This document shows positions 31,885 to 40,863 of a stretch of 64,000 nt of DNA, piece by piece. The stretch spans positions 1 through 64,000 of the forward strand of contig NZ_JADIJE010000001.1 of NCBI RefSeq assembly GCF_015278315.1, written 5' to 3'. Numbering within the stretch: position 1 is the stretch's first letter; each line of letters starts with the position of its first letter. Both the position numbers and the translations under genes were made by a program. Origin of the DNA: Microbacterium ureisolvens. Lineage in GTDB: Bacteria > Actinomycetota > Actinomycetes > Actinomycetales > Microbacteriaceae. Under the pieces are notes generated by a model. It ran no database searches. It was given only the letters and a program-made list of their open reading frames with translations, and was not told the DNA's origin.

Positions 31885-34511
31885 CGCAGCCCGGACACAG
31901 CGCCGTGATCCGTACGCCCGACCAGCGGATCCGGGTGTTCGTGAGCTCGACCCTGCGCGAGCTCGCGGAAGAACGCGACGCGGCACGGTCGGCCATCGAA
32001 CGACTCCGGCTCGCCCCGGTGATGTTCGAACTCGGCGCCCGCCCCCACCCTCCCCGCGACCTCTACCGCTCCTACCTCGCCCAAAGCGACGTGTTCATCG
32101 GCATCTACGGCGCCAGCTACGGCTGGATCGCCCCCGACGAAGACGTCTCCGGCCTCGAAGACGAATACAACCTCGCCCCCGCCGGCATGCCCAAACTCAT
32201 CTACGTCAAAGACGCCGACACCCGCGACCCCCGCCTCCAAGACCTCATCGCCCGCATCCAAGCCGACGACACCGCCGCCTACCTCCACTTCCACACCGCC
32301 CACGACCTCGAAGACCAGATCGCCGGCGACCTCGCCATGCTCCTCGCCGAACGCTTCGACCAATCACGCACGCCCGACAAGCCCGACACCCCGCCGGGGA
32401 GCCTGGTCGGACGCGTGCCGGTGCCCTACACGACCACCATCGGCCGCGAGGCCGATATCGACGCCGTCCGCACGCTGCTCGCGCGGGGCACGGACCGCGT
32501 GGTGAGCCTCATCGGCCCGGGCGGCATCGGCAAGAGCCGCCTCGCGATCGAGTCGTCGCTCGCCTGCGGCGACCTGTTCCCCGACGGCGTGTACTTCGTG
32601 CTGTTGGAGGGCGTCCTCGAGCCGGGGCTGCTGCTGCCGACCATCGCCTACTATCTCGGCATCCGCGACAACGGCGAAGCCGCCCTCGAAGAGCGCATCG
32701 CCCACGCCCTCGCCGATCGCCGCGTGCTGATCGTGCTCGACAACTTCGAGCAGATCGTGGATGCCGCACCCGTGCTGGTGCGGCTGTACACCGTGGCCCC
32801 GACCGCGACGTTCCTCGTCACGAGCCGGATCGTGCTGCGCATCCGCGGCGAGCGCGTGTACGAGGTGGCGCCGCTGACGACCCCGGCCGGCGACGGGCCG
32901 GCGAGCCTGGACCGCACCACCCGCTCGGCGGCCGTGTCGCTGTTCGTCGACAGGGCCCGCGCGATCGATGGGCGCTTCGATGTGACACCCGAGAACGCCG
33001 CCGATCTGGCGGACATCTGCCGTCGACTCGAGGGCCTGCCGCTGGCGATCGAGCTCGCCGCGGCGAAGGTGCGGATCCTCCCGCCGGCCGGGATCGCCGC
33101 GCGGCTCGAGCGCAGCCTGCCCCTGCTGACCGCGGCGGTGCGCGACCTGCCGGAGCGGCACCGCACGATGCGGGCGACGATCGACTGGAGCGTGAGCCTG
33201 CTGCCCAACGCGCCGCGCGCCCTCCTGGAGGACCTCGGGGTGTTCGCGACGCGGTTCACGCTGGACGCCGTGGAGGCGCTGGGCGCCGGGCGCCCGTGGG
33301 ACGGGCAGGCGATCGATGCGCTCGCCGCCCTCATCGACGCGTCGCTCGTGAAGCAGAGCGAGGTCGGCGGGCGACGCGTGTTCTCGCTGCTGGCGATCGT
33401 GCGCGAATACGCCCTCGGGCGGCTCAAGGAGCGGGGCGACGCGGTGCGCGTGCGCCGGGCGCACGCCGACTACTACCGCGAGTTCGTGCGGCGGATCGCG
33501 CCTGACCTCGGCGGTCCGGGCCAGGCCGAAGCGGTCGTGCGGCTGGGACTGGAGCTGCCGAACCTCCGTGCCGCCGTGCGCCACCTCGTCTACACCGACC
33601 GGCTCGACGATGCCGGCGACTTCGCGTGGAGCCTCCTGATCTACTGGTGGATCTCGGGCTTCTTCGCCGAGGTGCGGGTGTGGATGCTCGAGCTGCTCGA
33701 GAAGCAGCACGACCAGCCGATCACGCCGCACACACGGGCGATCGCCTGGTTCTTCGCGCTGTGGGGCGAGATGTGGCAGCGGCCGAGCGAGCAGGTGGTG
33801 GCGGGCCTCGGCGAATGCGTGCGGCTGTTCCGTGAGAGCGGCGACGAGGACGCCGCGGCGATGGCGCTCGCGGCGCGCGCGACCGCGCGGGTGCAGTTCT
33901 CGCACCTCGACACCGACAAGGCCGACGCCGAGCTGCGCGAGGCCGTCGTGACGCTGAGCGAGCGCGGCAACACGTGGGCGGAGGCGATCACCGAGGTCTC
34001 GCTCGGGCGCCTGGCCTGGGTGCGCGGCGCGACCGACGATGCCCTCTCGCACTTCGACCGCGCGACCTCGGTCGCCGAGTCCAGCGGCGATCTCTTCACG
34101 ACGTCGGTGGCGGGCAACCTGCGCTCGCGGCTGAACTTCCAGCTCGGCCGCATCGAGGAGGCCGAGAAGGAGTTCGTCCACACGCTCCTGCTGTCGGTCG
34201 GGCTGCACTACGAGGAGGGCGTCGCGTACGGACTCGAGGGCGTCTGCGCGGTCGCAGCCGCGCACGGCGAGGCGTGGCGCGCGGCCGCGCTCGCGGTCGC
34301 GGCCGGCGAGATCCGCCGGCGCATCGGCATCTTCGATGTGGAGGCCTTCACCGTCCACACGCCGTACCTCGAGATCCTGCGCGGCCGCGATCCGCAGAGC
34401 GTCGAAGCCGGTGAGCTCGTGGGCGCCGAGCTCACCGTCAGCGAGGCGCTGCAGCTGGCCCTCCCCGAGCACGAGTACGCCTCGATCTCCGACGAGCTGC
34501 GCACCTGGTAG
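31881..34511 (+). CDS. DUF4062-STAND NTPase with C-terminal TPR-like repeats, copy 2
   Basis: The 876-residue protein has the same architecture as its upstream neighbour. The DUF4062 domain is near-identical, followed by a STAND ATPase (GPGGIGKSR near residue 212, VLIVLDNFEQI near 283, RHRTMRATIDWSVSLL) and a helical repeat tail. Beyond the shared N-terminus the two proteins are paralogous but much more diverged, most so in the tail, where a sensor would be expected. GTG 31881 overlaps the upstream stop (GTGA), implying coupled translation; GTG 31878 is an in-frame alternative. A strong hairpin follows at 34518. The pair might form a hetero-oligomer or recognise two different triggers; this is inference. 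Confidence 0.88.
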   Translation: MTQPGHSAVIRTPDQRIRVFVSSTLRELAEERDAARSAIERLRLAPVMFELGARPHPPRDLYRSYLAQSDVFIGIYGASYGWIAPDEDVSGLEDEYNLAPAGMPKLIYVKDADTRDPRLQDLIARIQADDTAAYLHFHTAHDLEDQIAGDLAMLLAERFDQSRTPDKPDTPPGSLVGRVPVPYTTTIGREADIDAVRTLLARGTDRVVSLIGPGGIGKSRLAIESSLACGDLFPDGVYFVLLEGVLEPGLLLPTIAYYLGIRDNGEAALEERIAHALADRRVLIVLDNFEQIVDAAPVLVRLYTVAPTATFLVTSRIVLRIRGERVYEVAPLTTPAGDGPASLDRTTRSAAVSLFVDRARAIDGRFDVTPENAADLADICRRLEGLPLAIELAAAKVRILPPAGIAARLERSLPLLTAAVRDLPERHRTMRATIDWSVSLLPNAPRALLEDLGVFATRFTLDAVEALGAGRPWDGQAIDALAALIDASLVKQSEVGGRRVFSLLAIVREYALGRLKERGDAVRVRRAHADYYREFVRRIAPDLGGPGQAEAVVRLGLELPNLRAAVRHLVYTDRLDDAGDFAWSLLIYWWISGFFAEVRVWMLELLEKQHDQPITPHTRAIAWFFALWGEMWQRPSEQVVAGLGECVRLFRESGDEDAAAMALAARATARVQFSHLDTDKADAELREAVVTLSERGNTWAEAITEVSLGRLAWVRGATDDALSHFDRATSVAESSGDLFTTSVAGNLRSRLNFQLGRIEEAEKEFVHTLLLSVGLHYEEGVAYGLEGVCAVAAAHGEAWRAAALAVAAGEIRRRIGIFDVEAFTVHTPYLEILRGRDPQSVEAGELVGAELTVSEALQLALPEHEYASISDELRTW
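31903..32368 (+). repeat. 466-bp DUF4062 cassette, copy 2
   Basis: Counterpart of 29285-29750. The four differences change Ala to Pro and Thr to Ser and give two silent changes. Identity stops abruptly after CAATCACG at the domain boundary. Confidence 0.92.
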
Positions 34512-34517
34512 ACGGGG

Positions 34518-34546
34518 GACGGATGCCGCGGCCCCCGGCATCCGTC
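34518..34546 (+). terminator. Terminator after the STAND pair, built from the GACGGATGCCG motif
   Basis: GACGGATGCCG and CGGCATCCGTC form a perfect 11-bp stem around a 7-base loop, six bases after the stop of the second STAND gene. It suggests that the CHAT gene downstream has its own promoter in the 140-base gap that follows. Confidence 0.75.
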
Positions 34547-34686
34547 TGCGCACGTATCAGCAGCACGGATCACGTGCTCTGGTGCGGTGGAGAGGCGGCC
34601 CCTATGCTGTGCACCGGACCGCGCTCCCCGCATCGGTAGGGAGTCGGCGCCCGTGGGGAATCGGGCGCCGGTGCTAGGGGGTCGAG

Positions 34687-36981
34687 ATGGCTCTGGTTCC
34701 GGACGCGCCGCAGGGCACCGTCGACGTCGAAGGGGACGCCGACGCCTTCGCCGCGGACATCAGCCCCGCCCCTGCAGACACGGGCCCGGACGCGCACGGC
34801 ATCACGACGCTGGGCGACGTCGCGCTGCGCGGATTGTCCGGCGGCGTCGCCACCGTCGTCGTCCGCGGGCGTGACGACCTCCGATACGCGCTCGTGCTCT
34901 GGCGCGGCGGCTCCGGCGAGGTCGTGCATCTGACGCCCCGCGCCGACGGCGCACACGCGGCCGAGATCGGGGTCGGCGCCGGCGAGCAGCTGCACCTGTC
35001 GGTTGTCGCGAGCGACTCCGAGGCGGCGCTGCGGTGGCTCGAGGCCGAGGTCGGCGCCGGAGGCTTCGGCATGGGCGGGGGCGACGAGGCGACGGCAGAG
35101 CCGCCCGCGGTCGAGGCGACGGCAGAGCCGCCCGCGGTCGACGCCCCCATGGCGCCGGATCTCGCGCCGGTCCCCGCGTTCCCCGACATGGTCGATTCCG
35201 ATGCCTTTCCCGACTCCGGGACCAGCGGCGGCGACGAGTCCTGGGGCGACGACTCCGAGCACGGCGACGTCGTGGACGCGGTCGTCGACGGTGGCGGCGG
35301 CCGCGACCTCGGGCTCGCACCCGCCCCGCCACCCCCCGCCGATGCCGTGGCGGACGGCGGCGACGCGACGACGGACGGCGGCGCGGACGGCGAGGCGGCG
35401 GAGCCGGATGTCGACGGCGCGGCCCGGGTCGATGCCCACGTGGCCGCTCAGATGCCCGCCGACCTGTTCGAGGGTGTGCCGTTCGACGTCACCGTCACGC
35501 TCTCGCGCGAAGAGATAAGGATCGCCAAGGGCCACGCCGGGGACGACACCGTGGTCGCGTTCCACAAGAAGCGCGACATCCGCATCGCGATCCAGTGCAC
35601 CGGCTTCGACGTCGCGCCGGGGACGCCCTCCGAGCTGATCGCACGGCTGCCGGCCCGAGGCGAGCCCGAGGACCACCGGTTCCAGCTGGTGCCCGGCACC
35701 GCCGGCATCGGTCGCGTCCGGGTGACCATCACGCAGGACCCCGAGGTCACGCCGCTCGCGACGATCGAGCTGTCCACGATGATCCTCCCCGCCGACGAGG
35801 CTCCGCCCGTCGCGCCGATCCTGCCGGCGACGCCGAATCGCGCGGAGACCGGGGCGACGGCGCCGCCGAAGGCGCTGACGGAGCTGCCCACCATCGTCAT
35901 CGAGGAGACGACGTCCCGCGGCCACAGCGTGCTGACGACCATCGCCAAGGTCGGAGCCGCCTCGGCGACCAACACCGTCTGCCTCCTCGACAAGGAGGGC
36001 TTCGTCGACGGCGTGTACAAGAAGCTGGGCGGGATCCGCGACGCCTACCGGGACGCGCTCAAGGCCGGTGTCGAGGAGCGGATCGCGGTCGCCCGGGCGG
36101 AGGAGGGCCTCCGCGAGCTCGGGGCCGGTATCGCGGACACGCTGCTCGGCGATGAGGTGAACACCTTGCTGTGGTCCAAGCGGCGGCGCCTGCAGGGGCT
36201 GATGGTGCAGACCTCGGGCGAGCTCGACATCCCGTGGGAGATCGTCCACCTGGTCCGCGTCGGCGACGCCGATCCCGACGACGCCTCGTACTTCCTCGGC
36301 GATCAGGGCCTCACCCGCTGGCTGTGGGGAACGCCGCGTCCGACCGAGCTCTCGGTGCAGGTCGACCGCGTGATCGGCATTGCGCCGGACTACGCCGACC
36401 CGGGCCTCAAGCTCACGGCGACCGAGGAGGAGGTGCGTGCGCTCTACGCCTGCTTCGAGCGCGACGTCCCCCCGCCGCTGCTCACCCGCGACGAGGTGAG
36501 CGATCACATCCGCGGGGGCTTCGACCTGCTGCACTTCGCCGGCCACGGGCGCTGGCGCACCGCCGATCCCCGGGCGCAGGAGATCGCCCTCGCCGCCTTC
36601 GTCGAAGCCCAGGACGACGGATCGGCGTCCTACCGCCACGTCGACGTGCCCGAGCACCTCGTTGCGGGAGCATCGCCGCCGTTCGTCTTCCTCAGCGCCT
36701 GCGACGTGGGCCGACTGCAGCCGGGCACGACCGGGCCGGGCGGCTTCGCGGAGGCGTTCCTGCGCGGCGGCGCCGGCGTGTTCATCGGGTGCAGCTGGGC
36801 CGTGCGCGACGACGTCACCGCCGCCTTCGCCACGACGCTCTACGCCGAGCTGTTCACCCGCGGCGCCACCCTCGGCGAAGCCGTCGCCGCCGCCCGCATC
36901 GCCACGCGCGAGGCGCACGATCTGACGGCGCTGGCCTTCACCGTGTTCGCGGACCCCCGCGCCCGCGTCGTCCGAACCTGA
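34687..36981 (+). CDS. CHAT-domain cysteine protease-like protein
   Basis: The 764-residue protein ends in a CHAT domain (caspase-related fold, about residues 510-764). The catalytic pair is visible: His620 in HFAGHG and Cys672 in FLSACDVG. Upstream of it, QTSGELDIPWEIVHL is a typical CHAT lead-in. The N-terminal half is unusual: a small beta-rich domain (residues 1-120), an acidic Ala/Asp/Gly/Pro-rich linker (130-250), then a beta domain (about 260-400, VPFDVTVTLSREEIRI) resembling the vWA-associated or Ig-like parts of some CHAT proteins. CHAT proteases often cleave partner proteins during programmed death or antiphage defence. ATG 34687 follows AGGGGGTCG. The caspase-like gene comes next, 58 bases on. 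Confidence 0.9.
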   Translation: MALVPDAPQGTVDVEGDADAFAADISPAPADTGPDAHGITTLGDVALRGLSGGVATVVVRGRDDLRYALVLWRGGSGEVVHLTPRADGAHAAEIGVGAGEQLHLSVVASDSEAALRWLEAEVGAGGFGMGGGDEATAEPPAVEATAEPPAVDAPMAPDLAPVPAFPDMVDSDAFPDSGTSGGDESWGDDSEHGDVVDAVVDGGGGRDLGLAPAPPPPADAVADGGDATTDGGADGEAAEPDVDGAARVDAHVAAQMPADLFEGVPFDVTVTLSREEIRIAKGHAGDDTVVAFHKKRDIRIAIQCTGFDVAPGTPSELIARLPARGEPEDHRFQLVPGTAGIGRVRVTITQDPEVTPLATIELSTMILPADEAPPVAPILPATPNRAETGATAPPKALTELPTIVIEETTSRGHSVLTTIAKVGAASATNTVCLLDKEGFVDGVYKKLGGIRDAYRDALKAGVEERIAVARAEEGLRELGAGIADTLLGDEVNTLLWSKRRRLQGLMVQTSGELDIPWEIVHLVRVGDADPDDASYFLGDQGLTRWLWGTPRPTELSVQVDRVIGIAPDYADPGLKLTATEEEVRALYACFERDVPPPLLTRDEVSDHIRGGFDLLHFAGHGRWRTADPRAQEIALAAFVEAQDDGSASYRHVDVPEHLVAGASPPFVFLSACDVGRLQPGTTGPGGFAEAFLRGGAGVFIGCSWAVRDDVTAAFATTLYAELFTRGATLGEAVAAARIATREAHDLTALAFTVFADPRARVVRT

Positions 36982-37039
36982 TCCTGTCACCCACCGGGCC
37001 CGGCGTCTGCGACGGGCCGCTCTCTCCGAAAGGCCCGTC

Positions 37040-39211
37040 ATGTCCGACCCCACGCTCACTCCCGCCCAGCTCGCGAAGCTGCGGGCGCACGTCGTCTACA
37101 CGGCCGACGGCAAGCTCGCCGAGTCGTCCACGCCCGACCCGCAGGACCTCGACGCCTACCGCATGACCGCCGACGACGTGAAGGAGATCGTCTACACCCA
37201 CCTGGACGCCTTCGTGCGGGCGCAGCAGGAGAAGAACCCGACGCGGGGGCCGGTGCCGGTGCTGATCTGGGCGCACGGCGGCCTGACCACCAAGGCCCAG
37301 GGCATGCTCACCGCGCACCGCCAGGCGGCGTGGTGGCTGCGCAACGGCGTCTATCCCATCCACGCGGTGTGGGAGAGCGGGTTCTGGAGCACCCTCGAGG
37401 ACGTCATCGGCGGCAAGCAGGCGGGGCAGCGCGGCTTCACCGACGTGACCGACATCGCCGTGGAGGCAGCGGCGCGACTCCTCGGCGGCCGTAAGTTCTG
37501 GGACGACATGAAGGTCGACGCCGCGGCGGCGTCGCTCGGTCCGCTGGACGGTCACGGCCCGGGCGGCGGTTTCGTCCTCGCGGCAGCCCTGCGCGACTAC
37601 CTGCAGAAGAACCCGAAGTCGATCTCGCTGCACGCCGCCGGGCACAGCGCGGGGTCGATCTACCACAGCGCCTTCGTGCCCCTGCTCTTCGAGGGCGACG
37701 ACGCCGTGGCGAAGGTCGAGACGGTGACCTTCCTCGCGCCGGCGGTGCGCGTCGACACGTTCGAGCAGAAGCTCCTCCCGCTGGCGCGCTCGGGCGGGAT
37801 CGAGGACCTGTCGATCTTCACCATGGACAAGGACCACGAGAAGCGCGACAACACCGGCGGCGTCTACCGCAAGTCCCTGCTGTGGCTGGTCTCGCACTCG
37901 TTCGAGGTCGAGAAGGAGGCGAAGATCCTCGGGCTGGAGGAGCACCTGAGCAAGGCTGGGCCGACGATGTCGTACCTCCGGCAGAAGGGCGAACGGCTCG
38001 TGCTCGGCCCGGTCACCGACGGCAAGCGCACGAGCTCGAAGGCGACCTCGCACGGCGACTTCGACAACGACGCCGACACCATGACGAGCCTCGCCCGACG
38101 AGTGGTGGGCACCCGCGCCGCCGGCGATGACGACGACATCGCCCAGGTGTTCGGAGCTGAGAGCCGCGACGCGTTCCCGACGCCGCCCCCGGAGCCGACC
38201 GCGCCCCGCGGTGCGGCTGCGCGCAAGCGCGCCCTGTGCATCGGCATCGACAAGTACGCGCGGCGTCCGCTCAGCGGGTGCGTCGCCGATGCGCAGACCT
38301 GGGAGGACACCTTCACGGGCCTGGGCTTCGAGGTCGCGCGGCTGCGCGACGCCGAGGCCACGCGCGAGGCGATCCTCCGCGAGATGCTGACGCTCGTCAC
38401 GAGCTCGTCCGCGGGCGATGTCGTCGCCATCCAGTTCGCCGGTCACGGGACGTCGGTTCCCGACCTCGACAGCGACGAGGTGGACTCGTTCGGCACCAAC
38501 GACGAGGCCCTCTGCCCCATCGACGTGTTCGACGGCCAGCTTGTGCTCGACGACGACCTCGCCGTGGTGTGGGACGCGATCCCCGACGGGGTGTCGGTCT
38601 CGCTGTTCTTCGACTCCTGCCACTCGGGCACGGCCAACCGCAAGCTCACCGACGCCGACAAGGCCGCGATGAAGATCCCCGTCGGCACCGCGGCCCGCAA
38701 GCTCGACCTCGAGCCCTCCGAGCGCGAGCGCTTCCGCAGCGCTCGCAGCGCCTCGCTCGCCGACCCGGTGCGCCGAGCCGCCATGGAAGAGGTCGTCGGC
38801 GCCGAGACCGGTCGCGCCGTCGAGGACGCGCCGCGGGCGGTGCGCGAGGTGCTGTTCAGCGCCTGCCAGCCCGACCAGGTCGCTCTCGAGACCGGCGGGC
38901 ACGGGGTGTTCACGACGAACGCGACCAAGATCCTGGTCGCCAACCCGGCTGCCACCAACCGCGAGTTCTATGCAGCGGTGCGCGATGCGATGGCTGAGCT
39001 GTGGGAGCAGAAGCCGTCGTTCGAACCCGGTGTCGGGCTCGCGGAGGTGCCGCTGCTCGCGCCGCGCGATTCGGGGCAGACGCCGCAGGGGCCTCAGCCC
39101 GCGCTCGTCGCGGCGCTCGACCGCGTCGCCGACCCCGGGGTGCGCACGGCCGCGGTCGTCGCGATCCTGCGGGCGACGGCGGACCTCCTCGAGGCCGGGG
39201 GCGCGGACTGA
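37040..39211 (+). CDS. Alpha/beta-hydrolase-caspase (C14) fusion protein
   Basis: This 723-residue protein combines two enzyme-like domains. Residues 70-320 look like an alpha/beta-hydrolase: VLIWAHGGL provides the oxyanion-hole strand and GHSAGS the nucleophile elbow (Ser203). Residues 395-700 are a caspase-like peptidase C14 domain starting RALCIGIDKYARRPLSGCV, with His469 in FAGHGT and Cys527 in FFDSCHSGT, the expected dyad. An acidic DDDD linker joins them. Cleaving proteins and possibly a lipid or ester would suit an effector of regulated cell death. It directly follows the CHAT gene on the same strand, and its stop is 34 bases from the convergent pxpBC gene. Substrates are unknown; domain calls come from motifs. 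Confidence 0.9.
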   Translation: MSDPTLTPAQLAKLRAHVVYTADGKLAESSTPDPQDLDAYRMTADDVKEIVYTHLDAFVRAQQEKNPTRGPVPVLIWAHGGLTTKAQGMLTAHRQAAWWLRNGVYPIHAVWESGFWSTLEDVIGGKQAGQRGFTDVTDIAVEAAARLLGGRKFWDDMKVDAAAASLGPLDGHGPGGGFVLAAALRDYLQKNPKSISLHAAGHSAGSIYHSAFVPLLFEGDDAVAKVETVTFLAPAVRVDTFEQKLLPLARSGGIEDLSIFTMDKDHEKRDNTGGVYRKSLLWLVSHSFEVEKEAKILGLEEHLSKAGPTMSYLRQKGERLVLGPVTDGKRTSSKATSHGDFDNDADTMTSLARRVVGTRAAGDDDDIAQVFGAESRDAFPTPPPEPTAPRGAAARKRALCIGIDKYARRPLSGCVADAQTWEDTFTGLGFEVARLRDAEATREAILREMLTLVTSSSAGDVVAIQFAGHGTSVPDLDSDEVDSFGTNDEALCPIDVFDGQLVLDDDLAVVWDAIPDGVSVSLFFDSCHSGTANRKLTDADKAAMKIPVGTAARKLDLEPSERERFRSARSASLADPVRRAAMEEVVGAETGRAVEDAPRAVREVLFSACQPDQVALETGGHGVFTTNATKILVANPAATNREFYAAVRDAMAELWEQKPSFEPGVGLAEVPLLAPRDSGQTPQGPQPALVAALDRVADPGVRTAAVVAILRATADLLEAGGAD

Positions 39212-39245
39212 AACGGCGCCTGTCCGCTCCCGTGCGTCGGCGGCG

Positions 39246-40838
39246 TCACGCCGGCGGGCGGGCGTGGCGGAACCTGATGCGGGTGCCCGGCCGGGCCTGC
39301 GCGACCAGGTCCAGCGCGGCATCCGTCACCACCGCGATGACCGGGTAGCCGCCGGTCACCGGACCATCCGCGAGCAGGATGGTGGGCCGGCCGCTGGGCG
39401 GCACCTGCAGCGCGCCGGGCACCATGCCCTCGCTCGGGAGCTCGCCCGGCCGGGACCGCTCGAGTTCCGGCCCCTCCAGCCGCGCCCCGACCCGGTCGGC
39501 GTGGTTCGACACCGTCCAGACCGTGTCGAACAGCGTCCGGAGGGCGCCGGGTGCGAACCAGCCCTCCCGTGGCCCCGGTGCCAGTTCGAGCTCGATCTCG
39601 TCGTCGTGCGGCGCGCCCCACGCACCGGGCGGCGCGACGGGGATGGGCAGGACGGCCTCGTCGCGCACCGCCACGACGTCACCCGCGCGCAGTGCCGCAG
39701 GCCCCAGTCCCGCCAGCAGATCCGTCGCCCGGGAGCCCAGCGCGACCCGGCCGTCGAGACCGCCGCGCACCGCCACGTACGCGCGGGCGCCGTGCGCGAA
39801 CCAGTCGAGCTGGAGCTCGGACCCGGCCGGCCACGCGTGGGCCTGGTAGGGGTCGACCGCTCGCCCGCCGACACGGACCGCGCCCCACGCGCCCGTCACC
39901 GCCACCCACAGGTCGGCCTCGGCCACCGCACGGAGTCCGCCCATCGTCACCTCGATGCCGGCGGCGCCCTCCGGATTGCCGAGCAGCCGGTTGGCGGTGC
40001 GCAGGGCGCCCCGGTCGAGCGCCCCCGAGACGGCGACGCCCAGGGATGCCGCTGCACCGCGTCCGAGATCCTGCACGGTCGCGAGGAGGCCCGGTTCGAG
40101 GATGCGGATGCCGGGGGCCGACGCTTGCAGGCCCGATCCGGTCGCCTTCGCCGGCTCGGGCGAAGCCGACGGCGACGGAGCCGCCGCGGCGCCCGCGGCC
40201 GCGACGGCCCGCTCCGGGGTCGGCCGGAAGCGGAGCCGCGAGCCGGGGGCGAGCAGTGCCGGCGTCTCCGCGTCGGGGTCGAAGAGCCGGGCATCGGTCG
40301 TGCCGATGAGCCGCCAGCCGCCCGGGGTGTCGCGGGGGTAGGCGCCCGTGAAGTGACCGGCGAGACCGACGGAGCCGGCGGGCACGCGGGTGCGCGGCGA
40401 GGCGAGCCGCGGCACGTCGAACGCCCAGTCGTCGCTGACGACATACCCGAACCCCGGTGCGAAGCCGGTGAAGGCGACGCGCCACTCGGCCGCCGCGTGG
40501 CGCGTGACGAGCTCGTCGGCGGCGAGGCCCAGCAGCTCCGCGGTCTCGGCGAGGTCCACGCCGTCGTACACGATGTCGAGCTCGACGAGTGGTCCGTCCG
40601 CCTCGGCGCCGGCCCGTGCGTCGGCCGCCGCGGCGAGCGCCCAGGCCCGCGCGGACGCGAGCGGGAGCGCTCGTGTGTCCACCCGCACCAGCACGGTGCG
40701 CGCAGCCGGCACGATGTCGGCCACCCCGGGGGGTCGCGACGCGGCGAGCGCCGCGTGCAGGGCGAGCACATCATCGAGTTCGTCGACCTCGAGGAGGAAC
40801 GCACGCTCCCCCATCGGCCGCACCCGGGCCGTCACCAC
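39246..40838 (-). CDS. pxpBC: 5-oxoprolinase subunits B and C fused (PxpB-PxpC)
   Basis: The 530-residue protein joins PxpB (KipI-like, residues 1-205; RPMGERAFLLEVDELDDV, DIVPAARTVLV, FTGFAPGFGY) and PxpC (KipA-like biotin-dependent carboxyltransferase fold, from about 235; GIRILEPGLLATVQDLGR, VAVSGALDRGA, ending LADGPVTGGYPVIAVV) through an Ala/Pro/Ser linker. Together with PxpA these hydrolyse 5-oxoproline to glutamate at the expense of ATP. In most bacteria B and C are separate genes; a fusion is known in some lineages. The start is GTG 40838 or GTG 40835, about 25 bases after the pxpA stop, so the two form an operon. Confidence 0.92.
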   Translation of the reverse strand: MVTARVRPMGERAFLLEVDELDDVLALHAALAASRPPGVADIVPAARTVLVRVDTRALPLASARAWALAAAADARAGAEADGPLVELDIVYDGVDLAETAELLGLAADELVTRHAAAEWRVAFTGFAPGFGYVVSDDWAFDVPRLASPRTRVPAGSVGLAGHFTGAYPRDTPGGWRLIGTTDARLFDPDAETPALLAPGSRLRFRPTPERAVAAAGAAAAPSPSASPEPAKATGSGLQASAPGIRILEPGLLATVQDLGRGAAASLGVAVSGALDRGALRTANRLLGNPEGAAGIEVTMGGLRAVAEADLWVAVTGAWGAVRVGGRAVDPYQAHAWPAGSELQLDWFAHGARAYVAVRGGLDGRVALGSRATDLLAGLGPAALRAGDVVAVRDEAVLPIPVAPPGAWGAPHDDEIELELAPGPREGWFAPGALRTLFDTVWTVSNHADRVGARLEGPELERSRPGELPSEGMVPGALQVPPSGRPTILLADGPVTGGYPVIAVVTDAALDLVAQARPGTRIRFRHARPPA

Positions 40839-40863
40839 CGCGGCACCGCCTCGCTCGGCCGCC

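Noticed and set aside
29266..34511. AfsR/SARP- or LuxR-type transcriptional regulators
   Set aside because: The P-loop ATPase and winged-helix part resemble them, but the N-terminus is DUF4062 and no DNA-binding domain is present at either end.
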